The translations under genes were made by a program, and so were the position numbers. A stretch of 53,048 nt of DNA from Actinomycetes bacterium (lineage in GTDB: Bacteria > Actinomycetota > Acidimicrobiia > Acidimicrobiales > RAAP-2), in the NCBI GenBank assembly GCA_021815645.1, contig JAKBAB010000003.1:1-53048 (forward strand), read 5' to 3'. Of the stretch, positions 38,603 through 48,175 are shown in pieces. The notes beneath the pieces were generated by a model. That model saw nothing but the letters and a program-made list of their open reading frames with translations. It was not told the origin of the DNA and did no database searches. Position 1 is the first letter of the stretch, and each line of letters starts with the position of its first letter.

Positions 38603-39022
38603 ATGTTAAAAGGATTCAAGACGTTTCTCATGCGTGGGGAGCTGATCGTCATTGCCGTGGGTTTGGTCGTGGCCCTCGCCTTTAGTACGTTGATTGCTTC
38701 GTTCACGACCAACGTCATCGAACCGCTAATAAACGCCCTCGCCGGATCGACTTCGAAGGGCCCGGGGCTCGGTTGGCACCTCAACGGACAGTTCATCGCT
38801 CTGGGGGCCTTTATCGCGTCCATCGTCTACTTCTTGGTCTTCATGGCCGTGGTCTACTTCGTTTTGGTGGTCCCGTACCGTAGGTATATGGCGCGACAGG
38901 GCACGGCCGTGTTCGCCGCCCCCACGCCGCCCCCCGCGACTCAGACGTGCCCCCACTGCCTGAGCGCGGACCTGCCCGCGGGTGCGACCAAATGTTTGCA
39001 CTGCGCCAGCGAACTCGGCTAA
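38603..39022 (+). CDS. MscL-family mechanosensitive channel with C-terminal zinc ribbon
   Basis: 'MLKGFKTFLMRGELIVIAVGLVVALAFSTLIASFT' MscL TM1; C-terminal 'CPHCLSADLPAGATKCLHC'. Confidence 0.85.
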   Translation: MLKGFKTFLMRGELIVIAVGLVVALAFSTLIASFTTNVIEPLINALAGSTSKGPGLGWHLNGQFIALGAFIASIVYFLVFMAVVYFVLVVPYRRYMARQGTAVFAAPTPPPATQTCPHCLSADLPAGATKCLHCASELG

Positions 39023-39207
39023 AGGGGTTTGATGCCCTCGCGGCGGGGCTACGGTGCTAAAGCACGAAGAGTACTGCTGGGCTAGCGACCTGCGGACTAG
39101 ATAGATCTCGTCGTCGGCCCGTGGTGCGAAGCCGTGTGTAGGGTGAGCGTAATGGTCGACCACAATCGGTATTCTGTCGCGCCCGACACCACCGCTGAGT
39201 ATCAGTT

Positions 39208-41706
39208 ATGAACGGGCCAAGGAAATCGCACGACGGACCCGCCTTCGCTGGCGAAACCGAACCGGGAGTTGCGGCCCCCGCGCTCTATCGCGCCGCGCTA
39301 CTCGACGCACTGCTCAACAACGAACACGTGGGGGTCGCCCTGCTCGACCGGGAGTACCGCTACCTCTTAATCAATGACACCCTGGCGGAGGCTCACGGTC
39401 TCTCGGTGGCCGCGCACCTAGGTCGTGAGATGAGTGAGGTCGTGCCCGAACTATGGCTTACGGTGAGAGACGCCGTTCACGGTGCCCTCGAGGGGCGCCC
39501 AACGACGGACTTAAACGTAACCGAGGTGCCGCTCGACCAGCGCCGTGGCGAAAGAAGTTGGCGCGCGAACTACTACCCCATCTTCGTGGACGGCGCGGTC
39601 GCCGCGATTGGTTGCGTCACCCACGAAACGACGGACATCTTCGCGACGGAGAGGGCCCTGCGCCAACGCAACAATCTCTACCGGATGTTGGCCGAGACGA
39701 GTCGGGTCGCCACGAGCGCCCCTTCGACCAAAGAACTTTTCCGCGAAGTCTGCGATATCGCCGTCGACGTGTGCGGCTTCGCCATGGCTTGGGTCGGGGT
39801 TCGCCACGATCTTCGAGTCGACGTGGCCACCTACGCCGGGGCCGGGGCCTCCTACCTGAACGACCTCGAACTGTCGTTGGCCACCAGTTCCCCGCACTCT
39901 CGCGGCCCCGTCGGTCAGACGTTTCTAACCGGACACCACGTGGTGGTCAATGACTTTTTGACGTCGGCGGCGACGGCGCCGTGGCGAGAGTTAGCGACGC
40001 GCGTCGGCTTCGAGGCGGCGGCCAGTTTTCCTATACGCGAACGGGGCGTCGTGGTGGCGGCCCTGACGGTTTACTCCGCGCAGTCGGACTATTTTTCTCC
40101 CGACGTCGTCGAGACGCTTTCGGAGATGATGCCCGCGCTGTCGCGCGCGCTCGACAATTTCGCCGACGCGAGCCGACGTCGCGAGGACGAAGCGCAGTTA
40201 CGAATAAGGGACCGGGCCTTGGCCGCCATTACCCAAGGAATCGTCCTGTGTGACGCGACCGATCCCGAACTGCCCATCACCTACGCCAGTTCAAGTTTTC
40301 GCCACCTCACGGGCTACGAATACGACGAGGTCGTCGGTAGAAACTGTCGCTTTCTTCAGGGGCCCGACACCGACCGAAACGTCGTCGCGCGCCTTAGAAC
40401 GGCCCTCGAACTCGGGCGGGCGTGCTCGGTGGAACTCCTCAACTACCGCAAGGATGGCTCCACCTTTTGGAACAGCCTGAGCCTCTCACCGGTGAGGGAC
40501 CCCACGGGTCGCGTTACTCACTTCGTCGGCGTTCAAACCGACGTGACAGCTCGCCGTACCCTCGAGCGCCAACTGGTCCAGTCCCAACGACTCGAAGCCC
40601 TCGGGACACTGGCGGGGGGCATCGCGCACGACTTCAACAATATGTTGATGGTTATCCGCGGGTACAACCAAATTTTATCTCGACGACACCTCGACGACGA
40701 CCTTAGTGACGTAACGCGCCGCATTGACGACGCGGTTCAGCGGGCCGCTGACTTCACCCGACGGCTCCTCGCCTTCAGTCACACCCAAGTCCTCAATCTC
40801 GAAGTCACCAACGTCAACGACCTCGTGCGCGACGTCGTTCGTCTTCTCGAGGGCGTCATCGGCGCTGACGTGAGGCTCGAACTCGACCTCGCCGATCAGA
40901 TACCCACCTTGATGATCGACCGCGTCCAGCTCGAACAGGCGGTCCTCAATCTCGTGACCAACGCCCGCGAAGCGATGCCGTCGGGAGGGACACTGCGCGT
41001 CACTACCCAGGTCGTGGAACGAAACGGCGACGACGACCAAGTAAATCCCGCTTTTGGCACCTGTTTGAAACTGGCGGTTTCGGACACGGGAATTGGCATT
41101 AGTGACGCCGCCCGGGACCGCGTCTTCGAACCGTTCTTCACGACGAAGGCGATGGGCTCAGGTCTCGGACTTTCGGCCGTCTATGGTTTAGTTCGCCAGA
41201 GCGGCGGAGAAGTGTCGCTAGAGAGCCGGCGCAACGAAGGCACGACGTTCTCCCTCTTCTTCCCCGTGGCTCCACTCCCGGAAACTATTCCCGAACCACC
41301 GATGGCGCCGGTTACCTCCTTACTGGGCAGTGAGGTCGTCCTAGTCGTCGAAGACGTCGACGAAGCGCGGTCCCTGTTGGCCCAATACCTGCGCGAACTG
41401 GGCTACGTCGTGTTCGACGCGCCCAGCGGCTGGGACGCACTTAAGTTCGCCAAGGATACACCCCGAGTCGACTTCCTGGTCACCGACGTGATCATGCCCC
41501 TCATGAGTGGCCCCGAACTCGCCGAGAGCGTGATGGAGCTATTTCCCGACCTCCGCATTGTCTTCACCTCGGGGCTGCCCTCGTACGACCTGACGCACCG
41601 GCGACGTTTCGAAGGTCGCTCTTCCTTCATCGAAAAACCCTTCCTCTTCGCCGCGCTGGCGAGCTCTCTGAGGCGGCTCGTGCCGGCCGACGACGCGACG
41701 CCGTGA
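39208..41706 (+). CDS. Hybrid sensor histidine kinase: PAS-GAF-LOV-HisKA-HATPase-REC (putative blue-light receptor)
   Basis: LOV motif 'GRNCRFLQGPDTDR' (Cys380) with 'NYRKDGSTFWN' and 'VGVQTDVT'; H-box 'GGIAHDFNN'; 'DTGIGISDAARDRVFEPFFTTK'; receiver 'LVTDVIMPLMSG'. Confidence 0.93.
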   Translation: MNGPRKSHDGPAFAGETEPGVAAPALYRAALLDALLNNEHVGVALLDREYRYLLINDTLAEAHGLSVAAHLGREMSEVVPELWLTVRDAVHGALEGRPTTDLNVTEVPLDQRRGERSWRANYYPIFVDGAVAAIGCVTHETTDIFATERALRQRNNLYRMLAETSRVATSAPSTKELFREVCDIAVDVCGFAMAWVGVRHDLRVDVATYAGAGASYLNDLELSLATSSPHSRGPVGQTFLTGHHVVVNDFLTSAATAPWRELATRVGFEAAASFPIRERGVVVAALTVYSAQSDYFSPDVVETLSEMMPALSRALDNFADASRRREDEAQLRIRDRALAAITQGIVLCDATDPELPITYASSSFRHLTGYEYDEVVGRNCRFLQGPDTDRNVVARLRTALELGRACSVELLNYRKDGSTFWNSLSLSPVRDPTGRVTHFVGVQTDVTARRTLERQLVQSQRLEALGTLAGGIAHDFNNMLMVIRGYNQILSRRHLDDDLSDVTRRIDDAVQRAADFTRRLLAFSHTQVLNLEVTNVNDLVRDVVRLLEGVIGADVRLELDLADQIPTLMIDRVQLEQAVLNLVTNAREAMPSGGTLRVTTQVVERNGDDDQVNPAFGTCLKLAVSDTGIGISDAARDRVFEPFFTTKAMGSGLGLSAVYGLVRQSGGEVSLESRRNEGTTFSLFFPVAPLPETIPEPPMAPVTSLLGSEVVLVVEDVDEARSLLAQYLRELGYVVFDAPSGWDALKFAKDTPRVDFLVTDVIMPLMSGPELAESVMELFPDLRIVFTSGLPSYDLTHRRRFEGRSSFIEKPFLFAALASSLRRLVPADDATP

Positions 41707-41796
41707 GCAATAGTGGCCCCGAAGCGATGACCTCGCTGGCGTCTAGCGAGCGAATCACCCCGCACCGATGGCGAACTCGACGGCGAGGGTAGTTGC

Positions 41797-43107
41797 GTGA
41801 TTCCCCTCCTGCGCGCCGACGAGATGCGCGACGCGGACCGCGACGCGGCCGCCAAAAGTAGCGTCGACGCCCTGGTGCGTCGCGCCGGCACGGCCGTCGC
41901 CCTCGAAGTCAAACGACTGCTGGGAACTTGCTACGGCGCTCGGGTCGCCGTGCTCGCGGGCCCGGGTCTCAACGGCGCCGACGGACGGGTGGCCGCCGAG
42001 TGGTTACGTGAACGCGGTAGCCAGGTCTCGGTCGTCGACGTTCGCGCCCAACCCGCGAGCCTGTCGGGCTACGATCTCGTCGTCGACGCCGCCTACGCGC
42101 TGGGTTGCTCGCGCGATTACCTTGCCCCCGACGTAGGCGACTGCCCGATAGTGGCCGTAGACCTCCCTTCGGGAGTGGAGGCTGACTCGGGCCGACTAAT
42201 GGGCGCACCCCTTCGCGCCACCGTCACCGTAGCGCTGGGTGCCCTTAAGTACGCCCACGTCACGGGCCCGAGCGTGTCCCACGTCGGCGAGATTCGCTTC
42301 CGAGGACTGGGCATCGTAGCTTCTAGTGCGAGCGGATTGGTGGAGGACGGAGACCTGAGCGCAGTGACGTGGCCCGAGCGCAACGACCACAAGTGGCGTC
42401 ACGCCGTCGCCGTATTCGCGGGGTCCCCGTCAATGCCCGGCGCTGCGTCCCTCGTCGCGGCCGGCGCCGCCAGCGCCGGGGCGTCCATGATTCGGCTAAA
42501 GAATCGGGGCTCGACACGCGACGTGGTGAACCTGGCCCCCGAGGTCGTGCGCGAAACCGGTGAGTTGGACTCACGCGTGCGTGCGGTCGTGGCTGGTCCC
42601 GGCCTCGGTGCGGGAGCGCCGCAGTGGCTCAAAGGGCAGTTCTCGACGCTACGCAGCCCCACCGTGCTCGACGCCGACGCCCTCGACCGCGACTTAATCA
42701 CCGAGTTAGTCACGCGCGCGGTGACGGTCGTGGTAACACCCCACGACGGAGAGTTCGTTCGTCTAACCGGGGGCCCGTTACCCGAAAACCGCCTAGAGGC
42801 GACGAGAGCGCTCGCGAGAGAGTTGGGGTGCGTGGTACTGCTCAAGGGACCGCACACGATCGTCGCGGCCCCCGGGGGTGAAGTAAGGGTCGTCACGTCC
42901 GGGACGGCCGCACTCGCGACGGCTGGAACCGGCGACGTCCTCGCGGGTATGATCGGGGGGCTTCTAGCCCGAGGGCACGACGCGCTGAGTGCCGCGGGCC
43001 TAGCGGCGCACCTGCACGGCCGCGCGGGGTCCCAACTGGCGCCCTTCTCGGGCGCGTCTGCCCTCGCGGGCGCGGTGCGCGACTTCCTAGCGGGGTCGCG
43101 ACTTTAA
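41797..43107 (+). CDS. nnr: Bifunctional NAD(P)H-hydrate epimerase / ADP-dependent dehydratase
   Basis: N-terminal epimerase 'VAVLAGPGLNGADGRVAAEWL'; C-terminal 'VLDADALD', 'VVTPHDGEFVRL', 'VLLKGPHTIVAAPGG', 'TAGTGDVLAGMIGGLLARG'. Confidence 0.92.
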   Translation: MIPLLRADEMRDADRDAAAKSSVDALVRRAGTAVALEVKRLLGTCYGARVAVLAGPGLNGADGRVAAEWLRERGSQVSVVDVRAQPASLSGYDLVVDAAYALGCSRDYLAPDVGDCPIVAVDLPSGVEADSGRLMGAPLRATVTVALGALKYAHVTGPSVSHVGEIRFRGLGIVASSASGLVEDGDLSAVTWPERNDHKWRHAVAVFAGSPSMPGAASLVAAGAASAGASMIRLKNRGSTRDVVNLAPEVVRETGELDSRVRAVVAGPGLGAGAPQWLKGQFSTLRSPTVLDADALDRDLITELVTRAVTVVVTPHDGEFVRLTGGPLPENRLEATRALARELGCVVLLKGPHTIVAAPGGEVRVVTSGTAALATAGTGDVLAGMIGGLLARGHDALSAAGLAAHLHGRAGSQLAPFSGASALAGAVRDFLAGSRL

Positions 43108-43186
43108 CGGGCGTGCCGGCGTTATTTTTGTTAGGTCCGCTGCGCCGCGTTCTAACCGGAGAAAGCCCACTGCCGGGGGGATGAAA

Positions 43187-43954
43187 CTATATGACTGGCG
43201 AGAGCCCGCCGTCCAAGCTAATACCCACTCCGGTTACGTAACTAGCTCGCGGCGAAAGGAGGAACGACGCGAGATCGGCGAACTCTTCCGCCCGCCCGAC
43301 TCTTCCGAGTGGAATGCGCGCGTCGTCGGCCAACTGCCGGTAGAAGGTTCCGCGAGGCACGCCCGCGTCGTGGGCGCGCCTCTCCCATTGACCCGACTCA
43401 ATGAGCCCCACGAGCACCGCGTTAGCCCGAACACCCAGCGGACCCAATTCGGCCGCCATTGATTTCGTTAGGGCCAATCCGGCGGCGCGCGACGCCGACG
43501 TCGGTGTCGTATTGGCACCCGGCGCACGCGCCGTTACCGAAAGAACGTTCAGAACCGCACCGCGCGAGCTCGCCAGCGCATCTAGGGATCGTCGAACCGT
43601 CCGCAGGGCCGCGACGACCTTCAACTCGTAGTCCTCGCGCCACTGGTCGTCGAAGGAGTTGGCAACGGCGCTCGCGGCGCTGCGACCGGCGTTGTTAACG
43701 ACACCGTCGAGGCGGTGAAACTGCTCTATCGTGCGCTCGACGAACTTCTCGACGCCGTCGGGTTCCGTTACGTCGACGCGCACACAGAGAGCGTCGTCGC
43801 CGAGATGCCGCTGAGCTCGCTCCAGTCGGTCCCGGTCGCGCCCACAGACCGCCACCAGCGCCCGTTCGTCCACTAACTTGCGAGCGAGGCTCAATCCCAA
43901 ACCGTCCGTGCCCCCGGTAATCAAAAAAACGCGGTCCGCGAGTTCGAGGTCCAC
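43187..43954 (-). CDS. SDR family oxidoreductase
   Basis: 'VFLITGGTDGLGLSLARKLVDE', 'VNNAG', 'YVTGVGISLDGG'. Confidence 0.9.
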   Translation of the reverse strand: MDLELADRVFLITGGTDGLGLSLARKLVDERALVAVCGRDRDRLERAQRHLGDDALCVRVDVTEPDGVEKFVERTIEQFHRLDGVVNNAGRSAASAVANSFDDQWREDYELKVVAALRTVRRSLDALASSRGAVLNVLSVTARAPGANTTPTSASRAAGLALTKSMAAELGPLGVRANAVLVGLIESGQWERRAHDAGVPRGTFYRQLADDARIPLGRVGRAEEFADLASFLLSPRASYVTGVGISLDGGLSPVI

Positions 43955-44051
43955 CGGCTCCCCTAGCGCCGAAGTCGCAAGGGGGCCGTCGCGTGGGAGC
44001 TACGCCTGGCGTGGTCCACACCAGGGCGACTCCCCAAGGCGCACCAACGAG

Positions 44052-44294
44052 TCACTGGAGGTAGTTCTCCACAACGTCGGGTTGGCGAAGTCCGGCTCCT
44101 TCGGGGTCGAGACCAGCGCTTCGGCGAGCGCGACGTTGGCGCAACAGGTCGTAACACTGGTCGAGCTGGACTTCGATCGTCCGCAGGCGCTTTCGTTGTT
44201 GTTCAGACAGGGCGGCGCCGTGGTGGGACTCCTCGAGCTCGAACTCCTCCAACGAAAGCTCCTCGATTCTCGCTAATACACCCTCGTCGTCCAC
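44052..44294 (-). CDS. DUF2630 family protein
   Basis: 'VDDEGVLARIEELSLEEFELEE...LSEQQRKRLRTIEVQLDQCYDLLRQRRARRSAGLDPEGAGLRQPDVVENYLQ'. Confidence 0.85.
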   Translation of the reverse strand: MDDEGVLARIEELSLEEFELEESHHGAALSEQQRKRLRTIEVQLDQCYDLLRQRRARRSAGLDPEGAGLRQPDVVENYLQ

Positions 44295-44551
44295 GGTTCC
44301 CCTTTCGCCCCTGCGCTGAACACTAGTCATTAGCGGGCGGCCCCTCGGAACCGAGAAAACTTCGGACCACCGCGCCGCGGGCCCACAAATAGTCCCCACG
44401 ACCAAACGAATCGCCGACGCGTACATCATCTTCGACACCATCAGCACGTCCTCAGAGATTTCACAGACGGCCCTAATGGATTTCTCAAACTAGTCCGACA
44501 CAATTAGGTCGGACCGGTTCCCAAGGTCGCTTTCACTAGTTAGGAGCATTC

Positions 44552-45691
44552 ATGCGCACCCCAACCCTAAAGACCATCGCTCAGTCGCTCACCGCAGTGG
44601 CCATGGGCGTAACGATGATTTCAGGCGGAGCGGCGCTAGCGTCAGCCGCGCCGGGCCGCGGTCACGGTTTCGACCGGAACGTGGCGAGTGGACGACTCTC
44701 GCGCTTTGACTACTCACTCGAAGGACGTGGCGGCTACGTCACCGCCGTAACGGGGACGTCGGTCACCGTAGAGTCCCTGAGCGGACTCACGACGACCTTC
44801 GCACTCACGCCCACGACCACCTATCGCGAGGGTGACTCCCCCACGTCCATCGGCTCGCTGGTCGTCGGCGACCGCATTCACGTAGCCGTGAGTGCAACCG
44901 CTCCCCAGACGGCGACGGCGGTGACCATTGAGTTGGCCGAACTCATGGGCGTCGTCACCGGCGTCAACGCCAACACCGTATCGATCCGGTCCGACCAGGG
45001 ATTCACCCGTACGATCATCGTTAGCCCGACGACTACCTACCGCGAAGGCGGCTCTTCCACCACGCTCAGCAGCGTTGCGGTGGGTTCTCGGATTGAGGCT
45101 CAGGGCACCATCGACGCCAACGGAGTCTCCCTCGACGCACTGAACGTATTGATAGACGCCAACATCCATCGAGAGACTTTCCGTGGCGTCGTTCAGTCAT
45201 TCACGAGCTCCTCGGTAACGGTGCTGAGCTCTGGTGGCGTTATCGAGACCTTCGCGTTCACAACGACCACGACGTTTAAGAGCGGTGACGTCACCTTGAC
45301 CGCGGGCTCACTCGCCGCGGGCCAACACGTGACGGTATCGTTCGACTCGGCGGCCGCTACGACGGCCCTCAACGTCAGCATCGAGCTCGCCAAAGTAACA
45401 GGGACCGTGGCGAGTATCGCCGGCGACCTCATCACATTAAGTGGTGGGGAGGGCTTTAGCCGCCCCGTCTTGGTTAGTGGACAGACCACTTACGTTGAGA
45501 AGGGCAAGAGTGCGACCTTGGCCAACATCAGCGTCGGAACACGTATCCGGGCCGAAGGTACCGTGGCCGCCGACCTCATTACCTTGGACGCGCTGCGAGT
45601 TACGATAAGTCCTTCGCGTGACCGAAACACTCCCGCGAAGGGATCGAATTCGAATCACTCGAACCGAAAGTCCCCCGACCGCACTCGCTAA
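44552..45691 (+). CDS. Secreted protein with DUF5666-type repeats
   Basis: Signal peptide; recurring 'G.VT.V...TVTV.S..G...TF....TTTY..G' units. Confidence 0.8.
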   Translation: MRTPTLKTIAQSLTAVAMGVTMISGGAALASAAPGRGHGFDRNVASGRLSRFDYSLEGRGGYVTAVTGTSVTVESLSGLTTTFALTPTTTYREGDSPTSIGSLVVGDRIHVAVSATAPQTATAVTIELAELMGVVTGVNANTVSIRSDQGFTRTIIVSPTTTYREGGSSTTLSSVAVGSRIEAQGTIDANGVSLDALNVLIDANIHRETFRGVVQSFTSSSVTVLSSGGVIETFAFTTTTTFKSGDVTLTAGSLAAGQHVTVSFDSAAATTALNVSIELAKVTGTVASIAGDLITLSGGEGFSRPVLVSGQTTYVEKGKSATLANISVGTRIRAEGTVAADLITLDALRVTISPSRDRNTPAKGSNSNHSNRKSPDRTR

Positions 45692-45707
45692 CCCCCAGCC
45701 CGCGGTC

Positions 45708-45755
45708 ATCACCGCCGCCCTGCGAGTCGATTGAGACTCGAGGGGCGGCGGTGAT
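45708..45755 (+). terminator. Hairpin terminator candidate after the DUF5666 gene
   Basis: ATCACCGCCGCCC-tg-CGAGTC...GACTCG-ag-GGGCGGCGGTGAT; 13 bp + 2x2 internal loop + 6 bp. Confidence 0.7.
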
Positions 45756-45830
45756 CGCTTTGAGCGCCAAAGTGGATCTAACTCAAGGATCTAAGCCCGC
45801 GCGGTAAGAAGTAAGCGGCGTGACAGACTG

Positions 45831-46610
45831 GTGAGCGTGCGTGCGGCGTCTAACTGGCTATGTGACATGGACGGCGTACTGATTCGAGACGGATCCATGG
45901 TCCCGGGCGCCGATCGCTTCCTCGCGTGGCTACGCTCGACCGATCGCCACTTCCTGGTCCTGACCAACAACTCACTCTTTACCCCCGACGTTCTCAGCCA
46001 ACGACTCAGGTCGATGGGTCTCGACGTCGGCCGGGACCAGCTCTGGACGTCGGCGCTCGCGACCGCTCGATTCGTTCGCGACCAGCGTCCCGAGGGTCGC
46101 GCCTTCGTCATCGGTGAATCAAGTATGCACGACGCCCTCAGCGACGTCGGGTACCGCGAAGCAACTCACTCCGTGGACTACGTCGTGCTCGGCGAAACGT
46201 GGCACTACTCCTTCGAAGAGTTGACGACCGCGATTCGTCTAGTGGAGTCGGGCAGCGCCTTCGTCGCGACGAATCCCGAAACCACGGGCACGTCGCCCGA
46301 AGGACCGCTACCGGGCTGCGGCGCCCTGGCCGCCCTGATCGAGAGCGCCACGGGCGTGACGCCCTACTACGTGGGTAAACCCAACGCGGTGATGATCCGT
46401 GACGCTCTAAAAATCCTCGGGGCGCACTCGAGCGAAACGGTGGTCGTCGGCGACCGAATGGATACCGACATTCACGCCGGCACCGAGGCGGGAATTGAAA
46501 CCGTACTGGTTCTGACCGGCGTCGCCCAGGCCGGCGACGCGGAAAAGTACGCTTTTCGCCCCACCCGCGTCGTCGCGAGCGTGGTGGACCTCATTGAAGT
46601 TGCTAAATAG
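45831..46610 (+). CDS. HAD-IIA family hydrolase (NagD-like)
   Basis: 'WLCDMDGVLIRDGSMVPGA', 'LVLTNNS', 'GKPNAVMI', 'VVGDRMDTDIHAG'. Confidence 0.92.
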   Translation: MSVRAASNWLCDMDGVLIRDGSMVPGADRFLAWLRSTDRHFLVLTNNSLFTPDVLSQRLRSMGLDVGRDQLWTSALATARFVRDQRPEGRAFVIGESSMHDALSDVGYREATHSVDYVVLGETWHYSFEELTTAIRLVESGSAFVATNPETTGTSPEGPLPGCGALAALIESATGVTPYYVGKPNAVMIRDALKILGAHSSETVVVGDRMDTDIHAGTEAGIETVLVLTGVAQAGDAEKYAFRPTRVVASVVDLIEVAK

Positions 46611-46634
46611 CCCGTGGCGCCCGAGGGCCGGGCG

Positions 46635-48089
46635 CTAGAGACTGGTCTGTCGAAGGGCCGCGAGAAACGACTCGGCCCAGTCGTAGACGTCGCGCCGCGA
46701 CGTGCGTCGACGCATACGCGACATCCGGTCCCGTTCCTCTTTGGGCGCGACGTCCACCGCTAGACGAATCGCCTCTTTGATTCCCTCGAGATCGTGGGGG
46801 TTCACCATAAAGGCTCCGCCGAGCTCCCCGGCGGCACCGGCGAACTCACTGAGCACCAGCCGTCCGCGCAGGTCACCTCGACACATAACGTACTCTTTGG
46901 CGACAAGGTTCATTCCGTCACGAAATGGCGTCACGATCATTACGTCCGCCGCCAAATATAGAGCAACGAGTTCGGCGAATGGCAGATTCTGGTGAAGGTA
47001 GTGAACGACGGGCCGTCCCACGAGTCCGTAGTCACCGTTTACTTCACTGACGACCTGCTCGAGATCGTGACGCTCCCGCTCGTAGTGGGCGTCGGTCTCG
47101 CGGCTAGGGACCGCCACTTGAACCATGACGTGGCGTCCAGCGACGAGCGACCCTTCTTCGAAAAGCTCCGAAACGGCCTTAATTCTCTGCTGAATACCCT
47201 TGGTGTAGTCGAGTCGGTCCACGCCGAGCAGGACCACCTCGGGCTCTCCGAGGTCGGCGCGCAGTGACTGGGCGCGTTCACGGGTAGCCCGGTCGTTGGC
47301 CAGTGCGACGATCTGGCGACAGTCGACTGAAATGGGAAAGGCGCCGACGCGAACGGTGCGGCCCTCGTACTCAAGAATCGAATCGGTTCCCGTAGCGAGG
47401 GACTGTCGTCGGGCCATGCGCGAGAAGTTCGACGCGGCGTGTCGAACTTGGAAACCGATGAGGTCCGCGCCCAAGAGACCGGCCAGAATCTCGCGACGCC
47501 AGGGCAGTTGCATAAACAGTTCAATCGGCGGAAAGGGAATATGCAGGAAGAAGCCGATTCGAACGTCGGGCCGCAGTTGACGGAGCATGCGCGGCACCAA
47601 CTGCAGTTGGTAGTCGTGAATCCACACCGTTGCCCCGGGCGCCGCGGCCTCGGCCGCGGCTTCGGCGAAACGTCGGTTGACGTCGACGTACGTCTGCCAC
47701 CACACTCGGTGAAAGGTCGGAGCGCGAATTGCGTCGTGGTAGAGCGGCCACAAGGTGGCGTTAGAAAATCCCAAATAGAAGTTCTCGTACTCCTCTTTGC
47801 CCATCTCCACCGCCACCAGGCGAATTCCCTCGTAGACCTTCGGGGCCTCGCGCCGCTCGGTCGAACCGGACCAACCAATCCACAGTCCGTTGCGACTCTG
47901 GAGAACCGAGGTCAAAGCCGACACGAGCCCGCCCGGACTGGGCCGCCAACCCTTCGAACCGTGATTAGAGGTGTGATGAACGGGCAGACGATTCGCAACC
48001 ACAATGAGGTCGGCGCGCCGCGCGTCCCGGGGACTCGCGGCAGCGGCGCGCGCCCGTGGTGGATTGGGTGGGGCCTCGAAGGTGGTCAC
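46635..48089 (-). CDS. otsA: Trehalose-6-phosphate synthase
   Basis: 'VVANRLPVH', 'WIHDYQLQLVPRMLRQLRPDVRIGFFLHIPFPP', 'GVDRLDYTKGIQQRIKA', 'VTPFRDGMNLVAKEYV'. Confidence 0.95.
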   Translation of the reverse strand: MTTFEAPPNPPRARAAAASPRDARRADLIVVANRLPVHHTSNHGSKGWRPSPGGLVSALTSVLQSRNGLWIGWSGSTERREAPKVYEGIRLVAVEMGKEEYENFYLGFSNATLWPLYHDAIRAPTFHRVWWQTYVDVNRRFAEAAAEAAAPGATVWIHDYQLQLVPRMLRQLRPDVRIGFFLHIPFPPIELFMQLPWRREILAGLLGADLIGFQVRHAASNFSRMARRQSLATGTDSILEYEGRTVRVGAFPISVDCRQIVALANDRATRERAQSLRADLGEPEVVLLGVDRLDYTKGIQQRIKAVSELFEEGSLVAGRHVMVQVAVPSRETDAHYERERHDLEQVVSEVNGDYGLVGRPVVHYLHQNLPFAELVALYLAADVMIVTPFRDGMNLVAKEYVMCRGDLRGRLVLSEFAGAAGELGGAFMVNPHDLEGIKEAIRLAVDVAPKEERDRMSRMRRRTSRRDVYDWAESFLAALRQTSL

Positions 48090-48175
48090 GATTAGGTACC
48101 TGGTCGCGAGCCTAATGCGCGGTGTCGCGAACCGGTCGGGCGCGGTGATTCGTTACGCTTTCGACACGTAGTTCG

